A stretch of 48,448 nt of DNA, from positions 1-48,448 of the IMG/VR virus record IMGVR_UViG_3300049846_002530; one strand, written 5' to 3'. Below the pieces are notes generated by a model. It had not been told where the DNA came from. It worked only from the letters and a program-made list of their open reading frames with translations, and ran no database searches. Made by a program: the position numbers and the translations under genes. Shown one piece after another: positions 1 through 8,801 of the stretch (position 1 is the first letter of the stretch; the number at the start of each line of letters is the position of its first letter). Source of the DNA: a virus.

Positions 1-167
1 GCCTAGGCCGATTATCTCCTCTGTCAGCGACTCGACTTATTTCGATGGTGAGACGGGGATTGTGATTACCGGCTTGGGATTCGCTCAGACGCAGGGCACT
101 GGTTCAGTTATCATCAGTCCAACAGATGATGTTAATGATGCAGCTGCGGTAACTCAGACAGTTACTT
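1..167. repeat. Terminal overlap, left copy (circular genome closure)
   Basis: Bases 1-167 are repeated at 48282-48448 with a single difference (G at 128, A at 48409). The repeat is inside a coding sequence that stays in frame across the junction, so it marks a circularly closing or circularly permuted genome of about 48,281 bp. It is too short and too well placed within a gene to look like a functional terminal repeat, although that cannot be excluded. Confidence 0.9.
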
Positions 168-361
168 CTTGGGCCACGAATTCGGTTACTTTTACAGCGA
201 AGCAAGTAGCGATGCTTGTCAACGCGCAGTGTTACCTGTTCGTGAAGTCCAGTTTTGGTCTTGCCAACGCCTCTGGTTGGCCGGTGACGTTTAAGTTCCG
301 CGGCCCGATTACTCCTCGCACGATCCTGAGAGCCCAGTCTGCCACTGTTGCCGGAAGCTAA
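2..361 (+). CDS. C-terminal part of lectin-like/IPT-like adhesin (gene begins at 47560)
   Basis: This is the 3' end of the gene that starts at 47560 and crosses the junction. Joined, the protein is 360 aa. The part here begins PRPIISSVSDSTYFDGETG, followed by a beta-rich region with a FKFRGPITPRT segment. It resembles an IPT/TIG-like Ig-fold domain of the kind that ends many phage and bacterial surface adhesins. The full protein has a concanavalin/laminin-G-like N-terminal domain (see 47560). The stop TAA at 359-361 is followed 3 nt later by the GTG of the next gene, so they are cotranscribed. The single mismatch in the repeat changes Asp to Asn in this domain. Function is inferred from fold-like sequence pattern and position in the adhesin block. 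Confidence 0.75.
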   Translation, partial: PRPIISSVSDSTYFDGETGIVITGLGFAQTQGTGSVIISPTDDVNDAAAVTQTVTSWATNSVTFTAKQVAMLVNAQCYLFVKSSFGLANASGWPVTFKFRGPITPRTILRAQSATVAGS

Positions 362-364
362 ATT

Positions 365-1687
365 GTGGCTACCATCTATGACGTAGGCGCAACAATCAAT
401 CTTGCCGGACAGGCTGCGTCAGCGGCAGGTACCGGTACGAAATCAACTCCTACGCTTGTGTATGACACAGGCACAGGGCTGACTGTAATTGCCCGACCTG
501 CGACTATTACGGCTGATATTTCAGTCAGTGCCGGCGGAGCGCCTAAGTTGGTGCATGATCTGGGTACAGTAATTCAACTGTACGCTCAGAGTGCCCAGCT
601 GACTACCCCGAATGCCACTTTAGTAGAGGATTTGGGAGCTACGGCTGAGTTGCTGGCTCAGCGTGCTACGATGAGTGGTACGTCTAGGGCGGCGAAAACC
701 GGTGCTGGAGCTATAGTAGGTCAGAGAGCAACGGTGCTTTCTTTAGGGGCTGCAGAGAGAAAGGGCTCAGGAGCATTTCAAGCCCAAGCAGCAACAGTTT
801 TTGGTCTCTCTGAGAGACAGATTCTAACAGCGACGGCTGCGTTAGTTGCTCAATCTGGTCAAGTTTCTTCTTCTACAAGGAAAACTGCGACTGCAGTTGG
901 GGCACTGGTAGTAAGTCCAGCTGTTGTAGTTGCGACTGGTAAGGTTGAGAGGAAGAGCACTGCGGCCCTGATTGCTGGAGCTGGTGTTTTTGCTGGAATT
1001 GGTGGGCATTCGACAGCTTTAGGCCCCGTTGGTTCGGGTAACCTGCTGGCTGACGCGGCGACTACGACGACAGCGACAGGAGTGACCAAGTTTGCTGTCG
1101 GTGCGTTGCTGGCTGGAGAAGCCACCCTGGAATCTGGCGGGAAAAAGGAGATTACTGGGCGTGCGCAGCTGAAGGCTCTCCCGGCCTATGTAGCTTTGGA
1201 CGCAGCTTCGGGTGATTTGCTGACCTGGGAGATGGATGACGCAATCTGGGGTCAGCCGAGTGTAATTCACGCTCGCGATTGGCCAGTTTTTGCGAAAGGA
1301 AATCGTTTCTTCCAGGCAGATTTTGGTCGGTACTTTGACAAGGAACCTGTTCGGGTTGTCTTGGAGAGGACCGGCTTGTCGATTCTGGGTCGAGATCGAC
1401 AAGGAAACTGGAAGGTAAATGCAGGGGTGATTAAATTCATCTCTGGCGTGTGGCCGTATTTGAAAGGTACTCCTGGAACAGAAGTACTCGTCTACGTAGG
1501 CAGTCAAATGTTTACGGAAGAGGCGATTACCTGGGAAGGTCCGTATAAGGCAATTATCGGACAGACAGAGTTCTTGGACTTTACAGTCAGTGGACGATAT
1601 ATGGCGGTTCGCTTTGAGTCGGTCGGCCAGCCGCCGTGGGAGTTGGTATCTTATGATCTTGATCTCACCACGGTAGGAGAGAGGTAA
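365..1687 (+). CDS. Repeat-rich tail fibre protein with a gp10-like C-terminal domain
   Basis: 440 aa, GTG start with GGAAG upstream. Residues about 1-285 are an Ala/Gly/Thr-rich series of imperfect units of roughly 20-25 aa built on a pattern like G-x-G-x-L-x-A-Q-x-A-x-V. The same pattern occurs in the C-terminal half of the protein at 3998-7261. Residues about 290-440 change character (LLTWEMDD, GRYMAVRFESVGQPPWEL) and resemble the C-terminal end of P22 gp10-type head-tail stabilisation proteins. I therefore infer a virion protein at the tail tip or fibre. It lies downstream of the wrapping adhesin and its TAA overlaps the next start (TAATG), indicating translational coupling. The exact role is unknown. 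Confidence 0.6.
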   Translation: MATIYDVGATINLAGQAASAAGTGTKSTPTLVYDTGTGLTVIARPATITADISVSAGGAPKLVHDLGTVIQLYAQSAQLTTPNATLVEDLGATAELLAQRATMSGTSRAAKTGAGAIVGQRATVLSLGAAERKGSGAFQAQAATVFGLSERQILTATAALVAQSGQVSSSTRKTATAVGALVVSPAVVVATGKVERKSTAALIAGAGVFAGIGGHSTALGPVGSGNLLADAATTTTATGVTKFAVGALLAGEATLESGGKKEITGRAQLKALPAYVALDAASGDLLTWEMDDAIWGQPSVIHARDWPVFAKGNRFFQADFGRYFDKEPVRVVLERTGLSILGRDRQGNWKVNAGVIKFISGVWPYLKGTPGTEVLVYVGSQMFTEEAITWEGPYKAIIGQTEFLDFTVSGRYMAVRFESVGQPPWELVSYDLDLTTVGER

Positions 1688-1956
1688 TGACTGAATTTAC
1701 GCAAGAAGAAGAAAATGCTTTTGCAACCAAGTTTCTCTTGAAATCGCTAGCAATAGCCTTTGGTTGCTGGGCAGCGGTGGTAGCCTGGGGTGTGAATCGA
1801 ATCACGCAGGAGATGGATAAGATTTCCACGAAGCAAGAAGCGTTCTATATGGAGTTTAAGAACTACGTAACGCTGACTGAATCGAGGGTTACTAAGATTG
1901 AAATCGAAATGAGGAACGAACAGCGTATGCGGGAGGAGCACCGTGAGCAACATTAA
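1687..1956 (+). CDS. Small membrane protein of the lysis cassette (possible holin or antiholin)
   Basis: 89 aa with one clear hydrophobic segment at about residues 18-37 (FLLKSLAIAFGCWAAVVAWG), an acidic N-terminus and a charged, probably coiled-coil C-terminal half. It starts on the stop of the preceding gene (TAATG) and its last 14 bases overlap the GTG of the next gene. Single-TM proteins of this size beside spanins are often holins or antiholins. The neighbour at 1943 is the stronger holin candidate, so the two may form a holin/antiholin pair. No family was recognised with certainty. Confidence 0.55.
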   Translation: MTEFTQEEENAFATKFLLKSLAIAFGCWAAVVAWGVNRITQEMDKISTKQEAFYMEFKNYVTLTESRVTKIEIEMRNEQRMREEHREQH

Positions 1957-2179
1957 GGAGCGACTGACCGCAGTGATGTGGTACTTCTATGATCGGCTGA
2001 CGGAACCTTCGGGAATTCGTGGGTTGATTCAGATGATCATGGGTGGTGGCTGGAAAGCGCTGGATGGGACGAGTAAAGGTGAGGCTCTGGCACAATGGGG
2101 ACTGATTATCCTCGGGGCCTTGCAGTTTTTCCTCCCGCAGCGAGTGCTGTATCGGACGGATAAGCCGGAGCACAAATGA
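1943..2179 (+). CDS. Putative holin
   Basis: 78 aa, GTG start with a strong GGAGGAG ribosome site 3-9 bases upstream inside the previous gene. It has an amphipathic stretch around residues 24-42 (GIRGLIQMIMGGGWKAL) and a hydrophobic segment near 53-67 (GLIILGALQFFLP), followed by a basic tail. Size, hydrophobic pattern and position immediately before Rz fit a small phage holin that perforates the inner membrane. Its TGA overlaps the Rz start (ATGA). The assignment comes mostly from context, and the 89-aa protein upstream could be the actual holin. Confidence 0.55.
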   Translation: MSNIKERLTAVMWYFYDRLTEPSGIRGLIQMIMGGGWKALDGTSKGEALAQWGLIILGALQFFLPQRVLYRTDKPEHK

Positions 2180-2607
2180 ATCCTCTGCTGATCAAAGGCA
2201 TTGTTCTGGCGGTACTGGCGACTGCAATCTTTGGCGCCGGTTGGTCCACTGGCAGCAAGCTGGAGGAGAACAAATGGCTGCGACAGCAGGTGGAAGAAGA
2301 GAAGGCTGCAGCCGCGGCGCGTGTAGAAACCTTTGGAAAGGATATGGCTTATGAATTACGAATTAAAGATCTGGAGGCCGATGCTCGTGCTAAGCCTACT
2401 CGCGTTGTCAGGCTGTGTAACCAACAAGTGCCCGCCGCCGGACATACCAGCGAGCCTGCTGGTACCGGAGAGGACGGATCAACTGGAGTGGCTGGACCAG
2501 ATATTGGACCAGGGCTTAAGGACTTCGCCCTCGCCTACAGAACCTGTGCGGAAAGGCTCAACGAACTCCAGCGCCGGGTCAACCCGGTAGCAAGTTCGGG
2601 AGGATAA
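2176..2607 (+). CDS. Rz: Rz-like inner-membrane spanin
   Basis: 143 aa. An N-terminal signal anchor (about residues 5-23, IKGIVLAVLATAIFGAGW) is followed by a helical, charged region (residues 29-75) typical of i-spanins that span the periplasm as a coiled coil. A second gene with a lipoprotein signal is embedded in the +1 frame (2351-2590), which is the classical Rz/Rz1 arrangement. In the last step of lysis the pair fuses inner and outer membranes, which implies a Gram-negative host. It is coupled to the holin-like gene by ATGA overlap. Confidence 0.85.
   Translation: MNPLLIKGIVLAVLATAIFGAGWSTGSKLEENKWLRQQVEEEKAAAAARVETFGKDMAYELRIKDLEADARAKPTRVVRLCNQQVPAAGHTSEPAGTGEDGSTGVAGPDIGPGLKDFALAYRTCAERLNELQRRVNPVASSGG
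2351..2590 (+). CDS. Rz1: Rz1-like outer-membrane spanin lipoprotein, embedded in Rz
   Basis: 79 aa from the ATG at 2351; an upstream TTG at 2333 and a downstream ATG at 2381 are alternatives. The sequence MLVLSLLALSGC carries a lipobox (LSGC) with the acylated Cys at residue 22. The mature part is short and Pro-rich (KCPPPDIP), as in Rz1 o-spanins. The whole frame lies inside Rz in another reading frame. The lipobox in an otherwise fully overlapping frame is strong evidence that the frame is real. Confidence 0.85.
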   Translation: MNYELKIWRPMLVLSLLALSGCVTNKCPPPDIPASLLVPERTDQLEWLDQILDQGLRTSPSPTEPVRKGSTNSSAGSTR

Positions 2608-2614
2608 TGCTACC

Positions 2615-3259
2615 ATGCGTCTCGAAGCTTCGATCACTAACAAGCAAGTTCTTGATAATATGATGAAACGGCTGGGTAATCGCCAGTCGCCGCAGCTTCG
2701 AGAGCAAGTGCTCTGGGAGTTGAATCGTGGGATTGATCTGTTGGAGACTGGTGCTACCCTGCCGTGGTTTCTGGAGAAAGAGTATTCTTTCCAGACTGCC
2801 GTGGATGTGGTATCGTATGACTTACCAGCGGATTTCCTCAGGGAATATGAGGAGGGGAAACTGTCGTTCTACTACGATGGGAAATTCCTGTGTGCACTCG
2901 ACAAGGTTGCGCGAGAAGATCTGGATTACGTCTACATCGGCCAGACGGGCGGGTATAGTTTGTTCGCGGAGAAGCTCATCATCGCTCCGAAGCCTGATGT
3001 GGTGTACGACTGTAAGCTGGAGTACCTTGCGGAGACCCAGGAAGTCCTGGATTCAGAGGCTGTTGTCAGTAATCCGTGGTTGAAGAACGCGCACGCTTGG
3101 GTAACTCACTTTGCTCTAAAGCAGGTGGCTGCTCTTCATATCCAAGATGATGGCATGGCGGCGAAATTTAGCGCGCTCGCTACGGAAGCTGAGCGCTTGG
3201 TCTGGAAAGCTCATGAAGCTCGCCAGCACGCAAATCGGAACTACAAAATCGAGGACTGA
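2615..3259 (+). CDS. Head-tail adaptor (P22 gp4-like) candidate
   Basis: 214 aa, mostly helical. The N-terminal half has the look of phage portal-adaptor proteins: a helix with QLREQVLWELNRGIDLLE, then PWFLEKEYSFQT, then a beta segment VVSYDLPADFLREYEEG. The C-terminal half is a long helix ending with HEARQHANRNYKIED. Such proteins dock as a ring below the portal and receive the tail proteins. The position just before the collar and stabilisation proteins fits. The start is preceded by GGGAGG, but with GCTACC directly before the ATG, a motif seen elsewhere in this genome. Family assignment is by pattern only. Confidence 0.5.
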   Translation: MRLEASITNKQVLDNMMKRLGNRQSPQLREQVLWELNRGIDLLETGATLPWFLEKEYSFQTAVDVVSYDLPADFLREYEEGKLSFYYDGKFLCALDKVAREDLDYVYIGQTGGYSLFAEKLIIAPKPDVVYDCKLEYLAETQEVLDSEAVVSNPWLKNAHAWVTHFALKQVAALHIQDDGMAAKFSALATEAERLVWKAHEARQHANRNYKIED

Positions 3260-3261
3260 AC

Positions 3262-4005
3262 ATGGGCCTGGAAACTGGACAGTATATTAAGGATCTCGTT
3301 ACCAACTGGCCGCTGGCGACGGATAAGAGGCGAGAAGGTGATGATCACCTGCGGTTGATTAAGCAGGTGCTGAAGAATACCTTCCCAAACCTGGATGGTC
3401 CGGTTACGGCTACACCAGCGCAGTTGAATGGACTGACGGATGCACTGGGTGCGGCGCTAGCCTCAATTGTGAATCATCTAGTTCCGCTCAGAACTGTTGT
3501 AGGTTTCGCCGGCTTAGAAACGCAGATTCCAACGGGCTGGGCGCTTTGCAACGGTCAGACACATCCAACGCTGGGGGTACTGCCAGACCTGCGAGGGAAG
3601 TTTATTATGGGGGCTTCCAGCAGTGTACCGTCGGGAAGTGCTGGTGGAGCTTCTTCAGTGACCACAGGAGTCGCCGGTTCGCATACGCACACTGTTCAGG
3701 GTGTTGCTTTAACCTCCGCTCAGATTCCCGCGCACAATCACAGATTGTACACTTCGGATAAAAACGGCAGTGACATTGACCCTTTGTCTGTAGCAAACTC
3801 TGCGGTCGCTGGTGCGGCGGGGGGAACAAACGGATATCTGTCGGCAAATGGCAGTTCTACGAAGCTTGTTGAGGATACTGGCAGTGGTCAGCCTCACACG
3901 CATGGTATGAACTCAGGTGGCGATCACGCGCATAACGTCTCCATTGTGCCGCCCTTTTACGCTTTGGCCTACATCATCAAGGTAAGCGAGTACTCGAATG
4001 GCTAA
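3262..4005 (+). CDS. Tail-collar-domain fibre protein
   Basis: 247 aa. The N-terminus (NWPLATDKRREGDDHLRLIK) matches the helical attachment region seen at the start of many phage tail fibres. Residues about 85-125 contain the phage tail collar signature IPTGWALCNGQ...PDLRGKFIMG. The C-terminal part is rich in H-x-H pairs (HTHTV, HNH, HTHG, HAHN), as in T4 gp12-type short fibres, where such histidines coordinate metal along the trimer axis. Probable receptor-binding short fibre. Its last 8 bases overlap the next gene. Confidence 0.8.
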   Translation: MGLETGQYIKDLVTNWPLATDKRREGDDHLRLIKQVLKNTFPNLDGPVTATPAQLNGLTDALGAALASIVNHLVPLRTVVGFAGLETQIPTGWALCNGQTHPTLGVLPDLRGKFIMGASSSVPSGSAGGASSVTTGVAGSHTHTVQGVALTSAQIPAHNHRLYTSDKNGSDIDPLSVANSAVAGAAGGTNGYLSANGSSTKLVEDTGSGQPHTHGMNSGGDHAHNVSIVPPFYALAYIIKVSEYSNG

Positions 4006-7000
4006 GATCAAGCTTGCCAATCTCGGCGGAATTGGGCTGATTAAAGATGTGGTAGATGGCGATCTGCCGCCAGAAGCCTTCACTGATGCGATTAATATCA
4101 GATTCAACCGCGAGGGGGCGCAGGCTTTTTCTGGTCATCGAACCGTTTTTCAGCCGACGCTGATTAATCCAACTTGGATGAAGGCGTTTCCTCCCGTGAC
4201 AGACCCAATCTGGGTGTACGGGGATGGCGTAGGGCTGTGGACTTGGGATGGGACTGAACATAGGGAAATTACCAGGGCAGCGGGGCCGTATACTGGGGGT
4301 GCTGAAAATCGTTGGCAAGGGGAGGTGCTGAATGGAGTTGGCATCTTTAATAATGGGGCTGACTTGCCGCAGATGTGGCTGGGCTTTTCTCCTCTGACGA
4401 GGCTGCAAAATCTTAGTGCTTGGCCAGTAGGTTTAAGGGCCAAGTGGCTTCGCCCCTTTTCGTTCTTCTTGATTGCCGGTAATATTAGCGAAGGTGGGAA
4501 TGAATATCCCTACCGAGTTCGCTGGAGCAATCCTGCAGCTCCGGGAAGTGTTCCGTCGAGCTGGGATTATGCTGACCCTTCCACTGATGCCGGTGAAGTG
4601 GATATTGCTGAGACGAGCGATTACCTGGTTGATGGTCTGGGACTTGGACAGATCTTTGTGATTTACAAAGAACGGACCGCCTGGGCAATGCAGTATGTCG
4701 GCGGCCAGAATGTGTTTAATATCTGGCAGTTGATTTTTGACCGCGGTCTGCTCTGGAAGGATTGTGCGCAGGCAATTCCTGGCGCGCATTTCGCTGTTGG
4801 GCAAGATGATATCTATATCCACACTGGTCAACTGAATAGTGTCCAGTCAATTGTGCAGGATAAACTGCGTCGTTGGATCTTTAAGCAGATTTCTTCCTCG
4901 ACGTTCTATAATTCCTTCACTATGCTCAATAGAGCGGAGTCGGAAGTTTGGTTTTGCTTTCCGGAATCTGGAGCGAACTACGCTACGCTGGCAGCGATCT
5001 GGAATTGGACGACGAATTCCTGGGGAGTTCGCGACCTGCCAGAGATTCCCTTCATGCATGCGGGAGTTGTAGAAGAGGAGAGCGAACTGGACCTGTGGGG
5101 TGCATTGGATCGGTATGCGACTGGAGCCATGGAAGCGGGATTCGCCAGTGTTAGTGCGGAAGTGGATAAGGTCAATACTGCCCAGGCGACGAACCTGGAA
5201 CCGGCAGTGGGTGCATCGACAGTTGGTACAGGTGCGGTAGGTGTCGCTGGTTGGCCGGAGTATGATGCGATCTACTTTGGAACAATTACGGAATCTGGTG
5301 GGCCGATTAAGCTTTCTGAACTGGTATTGACCAGCGATAGCTTGATTCCTTATTACGCACAGACAGCAAAGATTTATTTGACTGTCTCCCCTGGTGTTGT
5401 ACGCACAGGAGATCGCACCGCGGCGAATCAGGCCGCTCTTTGGCTGGACCAACTGTACAGCGTTTCTACGATCATTCTGAATCTTTCCGGTGCCACTCTT
5501 CAAGGTGCCGACGGCGCGGCGGAAGAGAATGGATTTCCTGGATTGATTGTCAGCGGCAATGGACAGCCGTATGTGAAGATCAACGGAGGAACGATTAACG
5601 GAGGCGCTGCAGGGACGAATGGAGTAGATGGTTACTCTGTTGTGTATCTGGAGAATACAGAGTTCCTTAAGCAGGCTGTGACGCAGTTTGGTGCTGATCA
5701 GGCATATGGGCTGAATTTTGAAGCTACCCTGTCGAGTGGTGGCCTATCTGCTGTGGTGCCTAATGGAACGCAGACACTGGGACACATCGACGTTTTTACA
5801 GGCGGCGCAGCGAATGATAAGAATACTAGGCTGCAGATTACTCGAATCGCAGGGGATACGTTTGTCAATGCTTTCTGGGATCGGTCCTCGATTGCAGAGC
5901 CTTTGAAAGTTGTCTTCACATCAGATGGGGTTGACCGAAGGAGAGAGGCGACGTTTGAGATTACTGTGCTGGACGGCGCTGGGCGTTCGACAGTTGCAGG
6001 GTACGCTTCTATTCAAGCAACACATGGAGTACCGCTTTATAACCTGACGCTAACTCCTCCGAATGTGAACCTGACCGTTGACCTTTACGGAAAGAACGGG
6101 GCGAATGCAACTTGGACTCAGGAATTTGTTGCCACCCCAGCAGGAGGAATTGGTCCGTTTACTTATGATTGGTCAACAACTATCGGAACAATTCTTTCTG
6201 GACAAGCTACTCCTGCGGTAACCATCTCGCAGTTTTCTGGCTTCCTTTCCAGAGGAACTGATGCTTCCTTCTCTGGTCAGGTTACTTGTACCATTACAGA
6301 TCAGGGGAATGGAAATGACCAACTGGCTAAAACGGCAGCGGTATCACTATTCTTTGACAATTCGCCTCCTGAGGCAGTCTATGATGGAACTGGAAGTCTG
6401 GTGGCACAGAACTCGACTACGCAAGGTACTGGTTTGGCTATCCTTACGGAGTCAGTCGGTGGTGGGTATCTGGCGGCGCAAGCGGCCCATGCAGAAGGAA
6501 CTGGAACTATAACTCCAGTTGTTCCAATGACGCTGAACGTCACTCCGGATACTGTGACGGAGAGTTTCCAAGGGCCGGGGTTGGTGAATAACTACTCCTA
6601 TACCTTCATTGTGAATCTCTCGGCAGTTGTGACAGATGGCGTAGGTCCCTTTGTTTATGAGTGGGCAGGAAAGACTGGCTGGACGATTATTGGAGATGGA
6701 ACGGCGAACATCCAGGCAAGGCGAACCCTCACTTGTGATATTGACGGAGGGCCGATTGGCTACAATGGGACACTGAGTTGTACTGTAATTGACCAGGCTA
6801 ATGGGTATTCGAAGACAGACTCGTGTCCGATCAGTCTGCAGTTGACGAATCCCCGAGTGCGGCAGATCTTTACCGGCACTGGTGCTATGCGGGCGCAATC
6901 GGGAGATGTGGATGGTGTTGCGTTTAAGACGTCTCCATCGGCTCTGGTGGTCAGTATTATTCCTGGAGCCTTCAATGGAACCTGGATTGGCGCGAGCAAG

Positions 7001-7261
7001 ACCTTCAACCAGGCGCTGGCGGCAAGCATCACTGGTGGTGTTGGGCCGTTCCTTTACAGCTGGGGTACAACTGCAGGGACGTTTACGACTGCAACGAATA
7101 TCGCAAATGTGAATCTGAGAAATTCACTAAGCGCCCCCTTTGGGCAGCAAACTGTAGTAACCGGTGTAGTGACACTGACGGTGACAGATACTGGCAGGGC
7201 AGGGAATCCTCAGGTTTCCTCTACTGCAACCTTTGAGTACATCGTGGAGAACTACGCATGA
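3998..7261 (+). CDS. gp10-like tail stabilisation protein fused to adhesin-type repeats
   Basis: 1087 aa. Residues 1 to about 390 start MAKIKLANLGGIGLIKD and contain AINIRFNREGAQAFSGHRT, then a beta-rich stretch. This is the pattern of P22 gp10-like head-to-tail stabilisation proteins found in podoviruses. The rest is unlike gp10: a glycine-rich beta region (about 480-560), Ig-like units with GGIGPFTYDWSTT and GVGPFVYEWAG repeated about three times (near 700, 870 and 1010), and G-T-G-x-L-x-A-Q motifs like those in the protein at 365-1687. The expected gp10 C-terminal end is absent here, and a similar one is on the 440-aa protein. Probably a structural ring component that also carries adhesin domains. 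Confidence 0.65.
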   Translation: MAKIKLANLGGIGLIKDVVDGDLPPEAFTDAINIRFNREGAQAFSGHRTVFQPTLINPTWMKAFPPVTDPIWVYGDGVGLWTWDGTEHREITRAAGPYTGGAENRWQGEVLNGVGIFNNGADLPQMWLGFSPLTRLQNLSAWPVGLRAKWLRPFSFFLIAGNISEGGNEYPYRVRWSNPAAPGSVPSSWDYADPSTDAGEVDIAETSDYLVDGLGLGQIFVIYKERTAWAMQYVGGQNVFNIWQLIFDRGLLWKDCAQAIPGAHFAVGQDDIYIHTGQLNSVQSIVQDKLRRWIFKQISSSTFYNSFTMLNRAESEVWFCFPESGANYATLAAIWNWTTNSWGVRDLPEIPFMHAGVVEEESELDLWGALDRYATGAMEAGFASVSAEVDKVNTAQATNLEPAVGASTVGTGAVGVAGWPEYDAIYFGTITESGGPIKLSELVLTSDSLIPYYAQTAKIYLTVSPGVVRTGDRTAANQAALWLDQLYSVSTIILNLSGATLQGADGAAEENGFPGLIVSGNGQPYVKINGGTINGGAAGTNGVDGYSVVYLENTEFLKQAVTQFGADQAYGLNFEATLSSGGLSAVVPNGTQTLGHIDVFTGGAANDKNTRLQITRIAGDTFVNAFWDRSSIAEPLKVVFTSDGVDRRREATFEITVLDGAGRSTVAGYASIQATHGVPLYNLTLTPPNVNLTVDLYGKNGANATWTQEFVATPAGGIGPFTYDWSTTIGTILSGQATPAVTISQFSGFLSRGTDASFSGQVTCTITDQGNGNDQLAKTAAVSLFFDNSPPEAVYDGTGSLVAQNSTTQGTGLAILTESVGGGYLAAQAAHAEGTGTITPVVPMTLNVTPDTVTESFQGPGLVNNYSYTFIVNLSAVVTDGVGPFVYEWAGKTGWTIIGDGTANIQARRTLTCDIDGGPIGYNGTLSCTVIDQANGYSKTDSCPISLQLTNPRVRQIFTGTGAMRAQSGDVDGVAFKTSPSALVVSIIPGAFNGTWIGASKTFNQALAASITGGVGPFLYSWGTTAGTFTTATNIANVNLRNSLSAPFGQQTVVTGVVTLTVTDTGRAGNPQVSSTATFEYIVENYA

Positions 7262-7455
7262 TGCTCTATCGGCCAGTGTATAGTGGAGAACCTGGGATTA
7301 CTCAGGAATTCCGCCAGTTGTCTGCGGTTGTGGAACAGCTGGTGTTTGGGGTGAATCAAGTGAAAGCTGGAGCTGGTGGCGGGCAACTGGATGGCGGGAC
7401 GCCGTTTACAGTGTTCGCCCCCTCCGACCCGTCTGTTGATTGCGGAGGTCCGTGA
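7258..7455 (+). CDS. Small hypothetical protein between stabilisation and fibre genes
   Basis: 65 aa. Start overlaps the previous stop (ATGA) and its own stop overlaps the fibre start (TGATG), so it is translationally coupled on both sides. The N-terminal half is probably helical ([22 protein letters not shown]) and the C-terminal half Gly-rich. It could be a small fibre-attachment or assembly factor, but no family was recognised. Confidence 0.6.
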   Translation: MMLYRPVYSGEPGITQEFRQLSAVVEQLVFGVNQVKAGAGGGQLDGGTPFTVFAPSDPSVDCGGP

Positions 7456-8801
7456 TGCCTGTACAATTTCAATTTAGACGGGGAACTGCGGCTGAGTGGG
7501 CCAACGCAAATCCTGTTCTGGCAGATGGTGAAATCGGCTTAGAGTTGGATACGAGAAAGATTAAGCTCGGCGATGGAACTACGGCTTGGAATGCTCTAGC
7601 CTATGGTGGGATTGGGCAAGCCGGGGCAACTGGACCAGCGGGACCTACCGGACCTACAGGACCTGCTGGAGCTAATGGAGCGCAAGGTCCGGCTGGCGCG
7701 GCGAGCACAGTTCCAGGGCCCACTGGACCTACTGGGCCGCAGGGTTTGCAGGGAGCAACTGGTCCTCAGGGACCTCAAGGCATACAGGGGCTGACAGGTC
7801 CTACTGGTCCCATTGGTTTGACTGGACCGACTGGACCGATAGGATTGACTGGGCCTACAGGACCTGAAGGACCACAAGGATTGCAGGGTATTGCTGGTCC
7901 AACAGGTCCGACTGGCCCTGCGGGGGCGGACTCTGTTGTACCTGGTCCAACTGGACCCACAGGTCCCCAGGGGCCTCAGGGTATTCAGGGTATTCAGGGT
8001 ATTCAAGGTATTACTGGGCCTACCGGCCCGACGGGACCTGCAGGAGCGGATAGTGTAGTCCCAGGACCAACTGGTCCAACAGGCCCAACAGGGGCAACAG
8101 GGCCGACGGGGCCTACTGGGCCAACCGGTCCGCAAGGATACAGTGTTCTAAATGGAACGGCTGCGCCGACTACGGAAGGTGTGAATGGAGACTTCTACAT
8201 TCGCACCTCGACGAACGAGATCTATGGTCCGAAGGCGGCAGGTGCCTGGGGATCTGCAACGTCACTTGTGGGGCCTACAGGGCCTACAGGACCGACTGGT
8301 CCTACAGGGCCTACTGGCCCAACAGGACCTACAGGCCCCACTGGTCCAACCGGACCGGCGGCAGCCTGGACGTTGGTTAAGAAGGACACGGATGAGTCTC
8401 GAGCGTCAAACACTACACTGACTGCAGATGGTGCACTTGTTGCTACGTTAGCAACTGGAATCCGTCGTGCTAGATTTGTAATCTGGTTGTTTACAAACAA
8501 CGCTACGATGGATTACAAATTTGACCTGAACTTTACAGGAACAGCAACGGTAGTTGCGATTACTCGTAGGTACTTTGTAGCGGGTGCGACGGCAGGTAAT
8601 AGCCAAGAGAACTCCCTGACTCAGAATACCACGTTAGGCGTAGTTAACGTAACCGCAACTAGTACTGGTATGGCGAGGATTGAAATTGAAGCTGTACTGG
8701 ATGTATCTGTGTCAGGTTCTATTCAATTCCGTTGGGCGCAGAATACGTCGGATGCAAGCAATCTGACCGTTCTCCGAGGATCGTACCTTGAACACTGCTA
8801 A
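7455..8801 (+). CDS. Collagen-like tail fibre with Mtd-type N-terminal domain
   Basis: 448 aa; the ATG at 7455 is chosen over an upstream TTG because GGAGG lies 8 bases before it. Residues 1-52 ([20 protein letters not shown]...[12 protein letters not shown]) match the N-terminal attachment domain of Mtd-like phage receptor-binding proteins. Residues about 55-227 and 273-302 are uninterrupted Gly-X-Y triplets dominated by GPT, expected to form a collagen-type triple helix. Between them is a short module with [17 protein letters not shown]. The C-terminal 140 residues are a beta-rich knob ending SYLEHC, probably the receptor-binding head. The last 14 bases overlap the following gene. Confidence 0.85.
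   Translation: MPVQFQFRRGTAAEWANANPVLADGEIGLELDTRKIKLGDGTTAWNALAYGGIGQAGATGPAGPTGPTGPAGANGAQGPAGAASTVPGPTGPTGPQGLQGATGPQGPQGIQGLTGPTGPIGLTGPTGPIGLTGPTGPEGPQGLQGIAGPTGPTGPAGADSVVPGPTGPTGPQGPQGIQGIQGIQGITGPTGPTGPAGADSVVPGPTGPTGPTGATGPTGPTGPTGPQGYSVLNGTAAPTTEGVNGDFYIRTSTNEIYGPKAAGAWGSATSLVGPTGPTGPTGPTGPTGPTGPTGPTGPTGPAAAWTLVKKDTDESRASNTTLTADGALVATLATGIRRARFVIWLFTNNATMDYKFDLNFTGTATVVAITRRYFVAGATAGNSQENSLTQNTTLGVVNVTATSTGMARIEIEAVLDVSVSGSIQFRWAQNTSDASNLTVLRGSYLEHC
7620..8360 (+). repeat. Collagen-like Gly-X-Y coding repeat tract
   Basis: The DNA coding for Gly-X-Y triplets is made of degenerate 9-base units such as GGACCTACA. An almost perfect 9-base tandem (GGTATTCAG) is repeated around 7979-8010, and a larger unit coding [15 protein letters not shown] occurs twice. 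Such tracts are prone to slippage and recombination, which would change fibre length. An interruption at about 8136-8269 codes for a non-collagen module. Confidence 0.85.

Noticed and set aside
7596-8135. 179-codon antisense frame over the collagen tract
   Set aside because: It arises from the periodic GPT-coding repeat; the product is a Ser/Arg/Cys low-complexity string.
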